A stretch of DNA of 64,000 nt from Siphonodentalium dalli (taxonomy: Eukaryota; Mollusca; Scaphopoda; Gadilida; Siphonodentaliidae): assembly GCA_032622095.1 (NCBI GenBank), contig CP136061.1:83738324-83802323 (forward strand). Direction: 5' to 3'. Both the position numbers and the translations under genes were made by a program. The notes beneath the pieces were generated by a model. That model saw nothing but the letters and a program-made list of their open reading frames with translations. It was not told the DNA's origin and did not search any database. The stretch's first letter is position 1. Each line of letters opens with the position of its first letter. Shown here one piece after another: positions 24,136 through 35,843 of this stretch.

Positions 24136-27100
24136 CTACATAGTTTCGTCATCGCTCACTTCTTCGTCACTCATACAGTTGTTATCACATATATAGTTCT
24201 TGATCGCAGCCGCGGGTATCTGTACATAGGACACCCTCTTTATTGCAACGGCACCGTCTTGTACTGCAATCTGACTCGCACCTACAGACTGTAAGTTCGA
24301 GGACCGAAGTCGGAACTGGAGGGAGAGACATCATCTCCTGGACAAGTTGTCCATTAGAATTTAAAACCCACCATTCAATCGTGGTGATGGCAGCACCAGC
24401 ATTGGGAAGAGGGCATGCGTCCATATATAAATTTGGTAGTTAACACGTTTCAGGTGCAAATTGAATGAGTCCATTGTTGGTGGGAGTTTTTCACTCCTTG
24501 TGTTCATTTTGCTGAACAATTTATAGCATAAATCATCAAGGGAAGTCAGTTCACGGTTTGCATAAACCAAACAAACTAGAGATACACATGTTGCCTTCAC
24601 GTGGTCCTTAATGACAGTCGGATCATCTCCCATCTCCAAGAATGCTGGAAACATTTATTGGTGATCTTGCAATGTTCGGAACAATTTCAATTTCCCAATA
24701 GAACTGAACGCGCTTGTCGAGTCGCATCCACTCAGTGCATGGACAGCTGGCATAACTATAGTCATGTCCTTGCCCAAATTCCTCGCGTAATCATGAAGTG
24801 GTATATAAAGACGCCGTTTGCCAACGCCATTGAGAATGAATAGCTCTTTTATGCCCAGTAGTACACAATACATTGGACACATTGCCAGGACATCGGTATC
24901 TCCACTCCACAAGATAAATCTTTCTACTTGTAATTCACGTGTGGCATGTCCTAGATGCACAAACATCCTAACATCAGCCTCTTCGTGGTAGAACTCAAGA
25001 TACTCTGACCAAACGTATCACTTTTTTCGAATCTGGGAACCCACCGCCACTTTCCGGTCATGCGATATTAGCATAGGTATCTTCCGGGACCAGTCGTTAA
25101 ATAAGAAATTGACTATATTTATTTAGTTTTGTGGATTGGACAAATATCTCTGTCTTTGCTTTGGAAAAGGTGTAGAGAGTGACGGGTTCCTGATCTCTTG
25201 CATCCGTATATATCCCCGTCTAGCTCTTTCGCCTGACTTTATCGAGTCTGACTGCGTATAGCTGTCGCATACAACAGTCAGGATTTGACATCGGAAACTG
25301 AGAATGGCATGCAGCAGTTTCTCAGAAAAGTCACCAAATGTCAAACAGTCGGTTGCACTTGCTATTGTCATCTGCAGGAGCATCATGAAGTCAATAATTC
25401 CCATCGTGGTTGTCGGAGAAGATGGCAAAATACGTATAGCTATATCGTCATTGATGTTTACAATGAGGACACTTTTCGTTGTTTTTCTGATAGTTCCATC
25501 CAAATTGAATAGGGGAGTGGAACAGATGCTATTTCATGTTTCAGGAGAGCTGGTAGCTCGACATCTCGGCAACTAAATATCTGCCTGTCAATTTCGACAG
25601 ACTTATTAGTATCTTTTTATTTTGCAGCCAGTGGCTTGTTTAGAGTACTAAATGTTTTAGATTGAGTGTTGATATTTTGTCAAAGAAGTCACACTGTGTT
25701 TCACCATTTATGTTGGTTTCGAACCGTTTAGTCACAAACTGAGCAAGTTGTTGGTTCCCCGCAACCCGAAATGTAACACTGTTTACGAGTGGGGTGGTAT
25801 TGCTCTCCGAAGCTCCTTGTTCAATAATGAATGGGTTGACCATGCTATCAGATACTGTCGCTACAATATGGGAAACGGCTTTCTCGTCGGCAAGCATACG
25901 ATTCGCGGACTCCTCCTTGTACGTCATGTAGCCCACTCGTTCCAAACGTCTGCAACGCAACTGAGACTTATAGATGCACAGTGAGGTAGAACCTTTTCAG
26001 AGCCGCGGTATGGTTACACAAACTTCGATATTTGCTGAAGTCCTTGTTGATAGATTGTTCAATTGCCATATCATGCCAAACGCCGGAGAAAGGCTTGCAA
26101 GTCTAGTGAACAGATGTGTTCTTTTGGAAACGGCGGATGCTATCTCCGGCTTCTTCTCGAACATTGGCCTCGATTCCGCTACATTGAATAATCCCCATCG
26201 CGCGTAGTTCACATGTTTACACATGGAATCACGAGGAAGCAATATCTGCTAATGCCTCTATCTCCATCAATCTATTGTCATCGCGCTTAGCCGCAATATA
26301 ATCAAGCAACAGTTGTGACAAATCAGATACATAATTGTCCCAGAACTGAAAAGATTTCGACACTTTTCTGCCATGGTCTAGAAACTCACCGAACTTTACG
26401 AACAGAGGTTCTGTGTAGCTGACTGGCATTCATTGACACATGTTTGTTTACTGTGCCTGCTATCCTCGTTCAGTTCGCTGGACAAGTCCATTCAATGTTC
26501 TGTCTTTGCAGCAATAGTGTCCACTATGTGCGACTCAAGTTGTTCTCCATTGCAGCTAAGCCATTCCAGTAATGCCTTCTACCTCAACTGTACGAATGCT
26601 TCGTTCATCAGATTATGCAAGCGAACACCGCGGTTATACGATTTTCCATACACAATCCGATTGATCGTTGTATTATCATGTACACCTGCCTCTATAGCAA
26701 TGTCCTCGAATCCATTTTCCTGCATAATCTGGCCTATGTCACCCACGAAGTTCATGGCTCTGTGCATGCCTCCCAACTCAAACTCGTCATTCAGCCGGAT
26801 TTCTCCATTTAACCATCTGAGCCTTGCAATATATCGCTTCGTCCTATGTAACATACGACCAATTCTGCCCCAGAGTCCTGAACAAATTCTGAAACTGTTT
26901 CATCATGGTATAGATTGTGTCGAAATCAGCTGCTAAACCAGGAATCATCGGACAGTATCCAATGTTGGTCTTGGTCACGTTAATTCGATTGGTGACACTC
27001 GCGTGATATACAGTCCAGCCAGGAACAGATGACGATTTACTTAACTGTGTATATCATCTTTGGAATTGTACGCAAGAGCACATAGTTTTTGTCTGTCGAC

Positions 27101-27255
27101 GTCAGTAATGTATCTTCTGGGGAACACTGGTTGAGCCATCTGATGCACACGTTTCCTATTAAATCTGTGGTGCCCGGTTGCTTCTCTCCCACGTTATGGC
27201 TCACAAGTATTTTATTCTCAGACGCGATATCGGATTCTCTATGTTGGGCACCCAT
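24136..27255 (-). pseudogene. Decayed PIN/FEN1-like nuclease and CXC-domain gene of a repetitive animal family
   Basis: Collinear minus-strand fragments in different frames match a family that recurs in cnidarian and mollusc genomes. In order they are: a GGMHRAMNFVGDIG segment with YGKSYNRGVRLH (26579-26854); a FWDNYV segment (26229-26429); HVNYARW (25997-26242); a segment at 25640-25960; one with FGDFSEKLLHA (25123-25503); a PIN/FEN1-like part with SGDTDVLAM, RRLYIPLHD and ALSGCDSTSAFSSIGK (24655-24966); and finally a CXC tesmin-type motif CRCESDCSTRRCRC with an acidic tail ending near 24136. Frame changes near 24400, 25100, 25600, 26240 and 26430 and internal stops break it. There are no introns. 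It resembles a mobile or amplified gene, and its biochemical role is not established. The upstream limit is uncertain. Confidence 0.75.
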
Positions 27256-27309
27256 ACTCGGGACGATGCTGAAGGAACCTCTGCTTTCATTATCTGCCTG
27301 ATATATAGA

Positions 27310-27470
27310 CAGAACACAACGTGCAAATTAATCGAGACTCTTTTATAGAATGAGTTGCGGATGGCGCAAGGATATATTTCGCGAGAGCGTAGCTCGAGCG
27401 AAATATAACTTTGCGCCGTCCGCAGCGAGTTCGATAAAAGATTCGAGATTATGATGCCAGTTGTGTTCTG
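27310..27470. mobile_element. Foldback (palindromic) element
   Basis: CAGAACACAAC (27310) and GTTGTGTTCTG (ending 27470) are perfect inverses, and an imperfect palindrome continues almost to the centre: GCGGATGGCGCAA against TTTGCGCCGTCCGC and ATATTTCGC against GCGAAATAT. The whole unit folds on itself. It lies just upstream of the decayed nuclease gene. Confidence 0.8.
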
Positions 27471-27569
27471 TATTTATTCTACACCGTTCAGTCAGATAAG
27501 TTCAATCCATGAATGTCACCTCCATTGTTACTATAGATACCTTTATTGTGATTTAAGTCTGAAAAATAA

Positions 27570-27914
27570 CCAGTAATTATCACCGGAAGCGGATGATCGA
27601 CGTAATGTACGTCATCTTTATTGGCGACAACGTCAACAAGAATAGTTCCGGCTTGTATTCCACTAGATGTATACACTTATATGTATTCAATAGCTGGAAT
27701 TCCGTTGAATACATGTACCTCCCATCAATGGGCGTGGAATAACCAGTATTATCACCGGAAGCGGATGATCGACGTAATGTACGTCATCTTTATTGGCGAC
27801 AACGTCAACAAGAATAGTTCCGGCTTGTATTCCACAAGATGTATACACTTATATGTATTCAATAGCTGGCATTCCGTTGAATACATGTACCTCACGTCAA
27901 TGGGCGTGGAATAA
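27570..27914. repeat. 172-bp tandem duplication
   Basis: CACCGGAAGCGGATGATCGA starts at 27581 and again at 27753. The two units differ at only a few sites (for example CCACTAGATG against CCACAAGATG). A small palindrome GACGTAATGTACGTC lies in each. Confidence 0.9.
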
Positions 27915-28453
27915 AATACCATATTCACTACGTCGTGGTTATAGCCACCAACCGATTCGTTTGTTCTGTTTGAATTATGACTAGCGCCTCTTGTCACTAC
28001 GCCATGCGCCATATTGGTTGACACGATCAGTCCGTCTGTCTCGATTTTGTCGACCTATGACGTTTAGATCCTTTGAACTTCGTCATAACGGATGCCGTGT
28101 CCATGTCTATTCAGTAGTTGAACAACGTCCTTTGATTGTGTGATTTTGTGCACGGACACGCCCAAACCGACGTGCTTCGGGGTACGACATCGACCTCGAC
28201 TATATAAATGAGATCTTGGCAGACGCTTAGAACTTGGCGATGAAGACAACTGTCTTCTCGCGAACACTATATAACTGGATCTACACTGACTACGTGTTCC
28301 GTGCGTTTTGCTGCTAAAATCGGACATTCGACTCGGCTTCGCGGATAGAAATATCATCAGGGTTTATAGTCTGGTCGTTTAAGCATTGGACCTAGAACAA
28401 ATTATTAACAAGCTGTTTTTGGTGTAATTTTGTCGGGCAGAATCTGAGGAATA

Positions 28454-30449
28454 ACATATCCAAAATCCGCTAAAATCCGCTTTGGGGAAAATTCTCTATT
28501 CAAGATGGCGCCCAATATGATTGTTAATATCTGAAATTATTTAATTTCTGCGGTAGATGCAACAATTAATGCCAAATTCGCAATAAATTTTAATATTGAC
28601 AAACAATGTTTAGCCGTAAACCATATTTGTAGAATGTCTTTCCCAAAACGGACGCCAAAATGGAGAAAAGTGAATGAAATTTACACTTTGTGAAACATGT
28701 AATTGCTAGTCCTATAAGATAGAACAAACGCTCGAATTATTTGAGGATATTCATTGCAGAGTATAAGAGAAACGTTTGATCAGAGATGTAAGAATTCTCC
28801 CTAATGAATCTCACGAGAGAGCAATCGAAAGCAGGGTCTCATGCAACGGTTAAATCTGGACTTTTGGGCACACATAAACGGAACAATAACGCAGTTTTAT
28901 ATGTACTTTTTATGTTGAATCGTGTGATTATATGTGTAATTAAACAGTTAAATGCGATTTGATATGGATGTATTGATTCTGTGATGTTTTCTAGAAGCAG
29001 AAATATATGTCGTCAGAGTAGTCTCGTGAATGTGACCGATCATCATTTATTTTGATATCTACAAAATTAACCCTTTCAAAATGCACTGCTATGGAACAAT
29101 ATAAGATATATGCATACGGTTTTGGGTAAAATGTGAAGATTCCATTGTCTCTATCTCAAAATAGTAATCATAGTTGCCTCCAATCAGGTGACAAAACACG
29201 AATATTTCGCTTTTATCACAAGAATGCATGGTAGTATATTATGAACACAATTTATCAAAAACACAGAGGAGTACAAAGCCAATCTTCAATAAATTCTAAA
29301 CTTGACCAATATAGTTTACATATTCTGTGGCTGAGACTGTGTTTATATCTGGAAATTATATTTCGTTATATTCACCGAAGCCACATATATGCGAAAATTA
29401 CTACGATTTCTTCAACCGCATCACCGCGTTTGCCCCTTATCCCTAAAGTTACATATAGTTGCTGTACACAAAACCACAAATAGCAACATTTAGCGAATGT
29501 TCAACGCTGAAATAACAGCTTTAAACGACGAACCCTTGCTATTTAGCACAATTACGTGGGTGGTACTGGTAAGATATTTTAAAACAAAACGATACTGAAA
29601 ATTAATATTGTGCAATGTGTGGTAGTATATCCCAGTTGTAAAGTGGGGACTGAAGTAATTTGAACAAAATGTTCCAATAATAAACCGGTTTGGTAGCCGC
29701 GTGAAAAGTAGTCTTAAATAATCTGTAAGATGTACCATCTCTTTGATCTCGCGAGATGTCGCGCTAATCTATTGAAGATATTGATGTTTCTTTGCAGTGT
29801 GATCAGCATTGGGACATATCTGTATGGCATATTATCACGGAGAGTGCAGCAAATTCCATAAATCTAACTAGTCTTTATACCGCAAGGGTGTGCACTTCGG
29901 TGTATGTGTTACATTCAATAATTAATCACAATGTCCAATGAAACTACCATACACTGCATGGTGAAACATTACTTTGTGTGTTGCATGACAAAAATTATTA
30001 TATTTTGTCCGGACAGTTGGATGTTGGATAAGCTAAAAAACAGAAATTTAACCATTGGGTTTGACTTGCGTTGAAATGACCAATACATCATTCAGATGGA
30101 TATTTTAATGATCTGTGTACCTTTAAAGATACTAAACAACATGAACGTATACATTAATAATACGTATGTTCATTCCTATATGGTTATGCAATACGTTGCT
30201 TTCGTCGTGGTATGTTTTGGAGTTGCGGCCATTTTGACAGCCATTTTATGGCCGCGATTGTATTATTTTCTGTCCGTGTCACTCTATTCGCTCCGTTGCT
30301 CCAATTTCACACATACTTGTATAACTACGTAATCCCTATGCCATAACATATCGTATACTTACCTTAATGATTTACGTTAGAACACACCCCTATTCAGGGC
30401 GCTGTAGAACATTTTCCCCAAAGCGGATTTTAGCGGATTTTGGATATGT
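28454..30449. mobile_element. 2.0-kb TIR element with TA duplication
   Basis: ACATATCCAAAATCCGCTAA at 28454 continues through a second AAATCCGCT to TTGGGGAAAAT, and the exact inverse ends at 30449. TA flanks both tips (28452-28453, 30450-30451). Subterminal AAGATGGCGCC and GCGGCCATTTTGACAGCCAT motifs recall the boxes of the 5.84-kb element. The 1.9-kb interior has no recognisable transposase (frames up to 82 codons). Confidence 0.85.
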
Positions 30450-30459
30450 TATACATGAA

Positions 30460-31740
30460 GATCTCCTCTTTCCAACGATACCAAATTTAGCTTGTTAAGA
30501 ATTTTTTCCTGGTAGACCTTATATTTTCAGCCCGACAGCCAGATTATTAGATGTTTGACTGTGATTCCGGGTAGATCAGCGACCAGTCTTCTGACGAAGT
30601 GAGCAGTCATGTATGTACAGAAGTGACAGGCACTGCGGATCCAAAGACTCTGAAACACTGTATGATAACTGTAGTTATTTAAGCATCACCCTGGTGTTTG
30701 CTGCGGTATTGATGGCATTCTGTATATTGAGAGACTTACTGATAACGAGTTCAGGTTTTGCGCGCGATTAATCAATAAAAAAAACTTTATCTGGGTAATA
30801 CTTCCCAATTTTGTCCTTCTATTTTTTTTCAGGATCAGAAGCTTTTCGCAGGTTCTCATCTTTCAACTTCTGACAAATTAAACATCGATTCAAGATTATC
30901 GAAACCATGCACTTTTTGACAACACCCGTTAACTTAAGAGGACTCGACTCGATCTCAGTTGTGTCAATTCACTATACAAATGTATTTATATAATGAACCA
31001 CTCCGTCTGTCCGTACATATGTTACACACAAGACTAAGCAGAATGTTTCACTGATTGTGCCTGGTACGACCTCATTCTGAATTGTGTGTATTTATATAAA
31101 AAAGGATCGTGTCAGGAACATTTTGGCTTATTGATGAATATCTCGGTTTTTAATGTACAGCGGGCTGCAATGGGATGTACGATACGATAACGTGACTGTT
31201 TATCATTATGTAATACAATAGACGTCTGTTTAACAAATCTGTAAATAATAATGTAAATTTCAAAAATTATGGGGTAGGGTTAGGCTTTTTATAAAAATTC
31301 ACCCTTTTAGGCAACATATCTACTAATTTATTCAGCTCTAATATTGGGAATTTTATGGCAGATATGCATACATAGTGGTTTTAACAAAATTGAATAGAAA
31401 GCAACTTTTTGCACAAAAAATGCTCTACATGGCATTTTTTTTAAACTGTATAAACTACGAGGAATGTTTTGCTACTATGTGAAAGTACACCTTTATTGTT
31501 CAAATCTAAATGGTCAGTATAAGCGATTTGGCCTACATGGACCTCGCAAGACAAACTTTTCAGTTTATGGTCATTTTCGTGTGGAAACATTAAAAACGAT
31601 GGATTAAAAAAAATCATTTGCAGAGTATACATTCACTCTGACTAGGACCGCATTGTGGTCCTCAACAAACGGCAACAGGTCGAAATTTTCTACTACGCCT
31701 GTTGAACAAAACCTTTTCCAACTGCACCTAGCGTCTGGAC
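30460..31740. other. No recognisable gene
   Basis: AT-rich sequence. ATATTGGGAATTTTATGGCA near 31341 recurs at 31851, at the edge of the MITE there. Confidence 0.35.
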
Positions 31741-31756
31741 TACTGGTGGTAGACCT

Positions 31757-32370
31757 GCTTTTGGAATAAAGAACTTTCGGAATAAAGAACCCCCCTTGAC
31801 ACAATGTACTTTCAAAATAAAGAACCTTCGCAACAAAGAACCTTCGGGAATATTGGGAATTTGATGGCAGATATGTGACCCGCCATATCAATTCCAGTCG
31901 TAAGTCGGGATTTTGTTTACCCTGTGCCAATGCATTCTCTTATATATGCGAGTCGACCATAGGTCGCCTCGCATATATAAGAGAATGCATTGGCCTAACA
32001 ATTTTTTACAATTTTAATAATTTTTTCTTCTATTCTTTAACAATTTTATAATTTCACCCATACAGAGTCCCAGACAAACATGAGCAGACGACACTCTTCT
32101 ATATGCTTCTATATATGTGTGCGGCTCCCTGCAGGGTAATGGATGTTTTTTATTTTATGTCCTAAAAATTGTAAGAAACATTTATTTAAAAAAAATGATA
32201 AAAAATTGTTAGGCCAATGCATTCTCTTATATATGCGAGGCGACATATGGTCGACTCGCATATATAAGAGAATGCATTGGCACAGGGTAAAATAAAAAAA
32301 CCTTCAAAATAAAGAACCTTCGCAACAAAGAATCTTCGGGATAAAGAACCTTCGGAATAAAGAATCCTGT
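31757..32370. repeat. Short AATAAAGAACCTTCGG array interrupted by a MITE
   Basis: Units close to AATAAAGAACCTTCGG run at 31757-31850 and again at 32300-32370. The phrase AAAATAAAGAACCTTCGCAA occurs on both sides of the MITE at 31874-32288, so the element lies within the array or was duplicated with it. Confidence 0.7.
31874..32288 (+). mobile_element. TGTGACCC-ended MITE, right end lost
   Basis: The left TIR TGTGACCCGCCATATCAATT is present, then TTTACCCTGTGCC and the palindromic module (31919-31997). The second module (32212-32288) ends at CACAGGGTA, and the outer right TIR seen in the copies at 33335 and 45297 is missing. The interior is the same as in those copies. Confidence 0.8.
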
Positions 32371-32424
32371 GCGGTTCAGGAGACTGAGTGGATGGTCGAA
32401 TAACCCAACACAGGGACATTCACC

Positions 32425-33170
32425 ATGACGAAGTCATATCAACAAAATTTACAACAGGCTTCGGACCGGAAGAGTAATGCAAAATTGTCGTCACTTACCA
32501 GTCTGCCCAGCAACCACTTCAGGAACCGAACTTATTTGGATGGTTGCCGAACTACACAAATGAATAGTATAATCAAGGAGTATACCAAATCCTTATTAAT
32601 ATCCAATGTTGGAACACAACTAAATTTTGTAATGGCTACCGTCGGCTGTTAGAAGCAAAACAGTTTAGTAAAAAAGGCCTGGTTGCTAAACATGAAACCT
32701 TATTCCAAGCTACGCAGTATGTTGAACATTTGAATTAATTACTCATTCGTGTAGAGATTGATAGTACCTGATAGTTGTTGGTGCATAACTACTTAGACAC
32801 ACGGATGAAGGATCTGCAGTCTCGGGTGGATTGTATGTCGATGAGTGATAGGCGTACAACGTACATACTACATTATGTTCCTCGATAATGTGTTCGTTCT
32901 GAGATTAATATAGTACACTAAGGTGTTTTCTTCCTGAAGGGCCCAGCTTATCGGTCAGCCCAAGAGTGTTCCGTATTGAAAGGTTTCAAGCACTTATCCT
33001 ATTGCAACATCCTTTTACCAGCAGCGGCGAGTTGTATCGAACACTGAAGCACATAATGAGGCCATTAACGCTACTTTAGTAAAAGAGACAAAATAAATGG
33101 ATTCTAATACATTTGAGAGGTTGAAAATATTATTTTCCTTTTTGTCCCTTTCGGTACCAACAATTGCTTG
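32425..33170. other. No recognisable gene
   Basis: Mixed sequence with a 75-codon plus frame at 32425-32652 that lacks any known motif. There are no clear repeat ends before the Helitron tip at 33179. Confidence 0.3.
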
Positions 33171-33178
33171 AAACTATA

Positions 33179-33856
33179 TCTATATATAAAAGAGTAGGAT
33201 CTGAATGTCCGTTTGTCTGTCCGCGCATTTTTCTCCCATATTGCTGGTCCGATTTCAACAAAATTTGGTGCGGCGACGGCGCCAATTTTTTTTTAATTTC
33301 GATAAACAAATAAACAAAACTTCAATTAAATAAATGTGACCCGCCATATCAAATCCAGTCGTAAGTCGGGATTTTGTTTACCCTGTGCCAATGCATTCTC
33401 TTATATATGCGAGTCGACCATATGTCGCCTCGCATATATAAGAGAATGCATTGGCCTAACAATTTTTTACAATTTTAATAATTTTTTCTTCTATTCTTTA
33501 ACAATTTTATAATTTCACCCATACAGAGCCCCAGACAAACATGAGCAGACGACACTCTTCTATATGCTTCTATATATGTCTGGGGCTCCCTGCAGGGTAA
33601 TGGATGTTTTTTATTTTATGTCCTAAAAATTGTAAGAAACATTTATTTAAAAAAAATGATAAAAATATTTAGGCCAATGCATTCTCTTATATATGCAAGG
33701 CGACCTAGGGTCGACTCGCATATATATGAGAATGCATTGGCACAGGGTAAACATATCCCGACTTACGACTGGATTTGATATGGCGGGTCACAAATGTGCA
33801 GGGGCCGCAGACCCCTCCGACGCTGAATAAAGTCGAAGTGACCCTGTTTCAGCTAG
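33179..33856 (+). mobile_element. Short non-autonomous Helitron carrying a nested MITE
   Basis: It starts TCTATATATAAAAGAGTAGG after an A and ends GTTTCAGCTAG before a T, which fits Helitron insertion between A and T with 5' TC and 3' CTRR. A short GC-rich stem (AGGGG/CCCCT, 33799-33816) precedes the 3' end. Without the MITE at 33335-33792 it is about 220 bp. No Rep/helicase is present. Confidence 0.7.
33335..33792 (+). mobile_element. TGTGACCC-ended MITE, complete copy
   Basis: Tips TGTGACCCGCCATATCAAAT and their inverse enclose CAGTCGTAAGTCGGGAT, TTTACCCTGTGCC and two palindromic modules (33380-33457, 33671-33748). The interior contains CAGACAAACATGAGCAGACG, shared with the copies at 31874 and 45297. 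It is nested in a Helitron. The flanking dinucleotide is AA on both sides. Confidence 0.85.
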
Positions 33857-33960
33857 TAATTTATAATTTCGCACAACTCTCCAATCACCAAATAGCATAT
33901 TGTTGTGTCTCTATGAGAGGAGAATTCATATGAGTAATAATGTTGAGTTAGATTTATAAT

Positions 33961-34050
33961 AGCATAATATATCATCATACCCCATATATTATAATGAAGA
34001 ATAAAGCATAATATATCATCATACCTCATATATTATAATGAAGAATAAAG
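33961..34050. repeat. 44-bp tandem duplication
   Basis: GCATAATATATCATCATACC followed by CATATATTATAATGAAGAATAA-like sequence occurs twice with a 44-base step. Confidence 0.75.
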
Positions 34051-34499
34051 CAATAAATATTCCAGCCCAATTAAAACAAATGTTGACATGCAGTGTGCAC
34101 TGTGTGGTCCACTCAAACGGGCAGCAATCAACTAGAATTAGGTCACCGTGTTAATAGAGATGGCGGTCTGCTATAACTTGGTTATGAACCCATGACCCAG
34201 AACCCATTTCAGCCCAATTTGTCAATCACCAACAGACATGACATGAAATTTCCAAATATAGAAAAATATTTATGAGTAGTTGTCTTTTTAAATGAAAATA
34301 GCAAATAAATTTTACGAATCAAGAATAATTATGTCTCCTGTCATGATCTCATATATGATATCATGATGTATAATATGAACGCACTAAAATATATTTTACA
34401 GAAGTTCTTGGTACCTGAAAACAGTGCAATTTTAAATATTGTTCATGCAATAAAAGTGAAGTAAATGAGGTTATAATATTCAATGGTTACTATATGTTC

Positions 34500-35012
34500 T
34501 TAAAGATGGATTATCTCTTCATATAATAATTTTGAAATAGTTTCGTGGGCATAAAATAATAAATACGAATTGAAGACCCCTGTCTGGAAACGCTTCTATC
34601 AATTAGTATTGATTTTATTTCGAATATTTTATTATAAAATGAGATGGGACACTTTACTGTTCTATTTTTAGGACAGACCATTCAGGTGATACCATATAGC
34701 GATATAGATCATTAGGTCGTCACCATAGCTACGTTCCGAACCTCAAAGATCCCAGATTGGTTGTTTGTATTGTTTTGTTCCATAGTTATAAGCAATAGTG
34801 AGTCTAATAAAGTTTATTTATGACAAAATTACACAATAAAATTTATGGTCTCTGTTAACAGTAACCACTATTGTTCGTTAGCTAAACAACCACACCTTTT
34901 TAGACCAGAATATATTCGAAATATAATCAATATTAATCGATAGAAGCATTTCCCGACAGGGGTATTCGATTCATATCTAATATGTTTTATAACAGATGTT
35001 TACAAAGAGATA
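34500..35012 (-). mobile_element. TTAA-ended palindromic MITE, copy 2
   Basis: It starts TTAAAGATGGATTATCTCTT and carries the inner block of copy 1 in reverse orientation (CTATTGTTCGTTAGCTAAAC). The right tip is decayed after AAGAGATA, so the end is approximate. Confidence 0.7.
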
Positions 35013-35406
35013 TTTTGTCGCACTAATGGTTTGTACCAAATTTTGCAAAGAAATACCTGACATATTTTGGGAAACTCCATTTTGAAATGCCAGGAAATTT
35101 TAGGGCAAAATGCGTCTCACCCTTAAACGAGATACAGGCAATGGTTTAAGGACATTTTTCGCAATGTTTCGTGTTCATATTAGGCAATGTCTCACGAGAC
35201 TCGCGGTAGGGGATGTACGAAAAATGTTCGAATCATTGCGATCATTTCGAATTTAATCGAACCTTTTGCGTGATTTCAAATCGAATCAGATCTAGAACGT
35301 TGTCATGACCCTATTTGTTGCTTATACTGACCACATTTTATTAAAGCATACATCATTTCATATAATCGCCGTGGACATTGAACGATTTGTTGTGGGTATG
35401 CATATA

Positions 35407-35843
35407 CACTGGTGTAAATGTTTTCCATAGGCCTCAGTGCTAACGTTTTAGCGTATGCTGTTGGCTATATAAATATTGGGTCCAAATTATTTTTTAATCT
35501 GAAAAATTGACATTTGGGGAAATGTTTTTCACAAACAAATCATGTCTGTCTAGCAGGGAATTCGCCTTCAAATGTTGTGTTTTCGTAACTAGTGTCAGAT
35601 CCGCATAAAAAAATACTGTCATATTTTAGACCACACCAAAAAATTCAAACTTTACAAAGGGTTAATTCCTGTGCCAATGGCTATTTTACCTATGGGAAAT
35701 CATAGGGAAGAGGTCTGATGATTTTTTTATGCAAAAAGCACGCAAGGCTATTGACCAATCAGGGCCCAGTGTCTATTGTATTCTCTCCTATATATTCATC
35801 CCGCATCCGCTAAATGTCACTCGGAACCTTATTCGCACCAGTG
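35407..35843 (+). mobile_element. CACTGGTG-ended TIR element, copy 1
   Basis: 437 bp from CACTGGTG to CACCAGTG, with TA on both outer sides. Near its left tip it carries CCATAGGCCTCAGTGCTAAC at offset 18, a box shared with the module in the macrosatellite at 48-64 kb. There is no transposase. A near-identical copy in the same orientation follows at 36628. Confidence 0.8.

Noticed and set aside
25285-26936. Plus-strand frames of up to 167 codons within the decayed nuclease gene
   Set aside because: They are shadows of minus-strand coding sequence, where the recognisable motifs lie.
31604-31930. 108-codon minus frame with RRFFVAKVLYFE repeats
   Set aside because: It is a translation of the AATAAAGAACCTTCGG array. 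The same peptide appears at 32186-32419.
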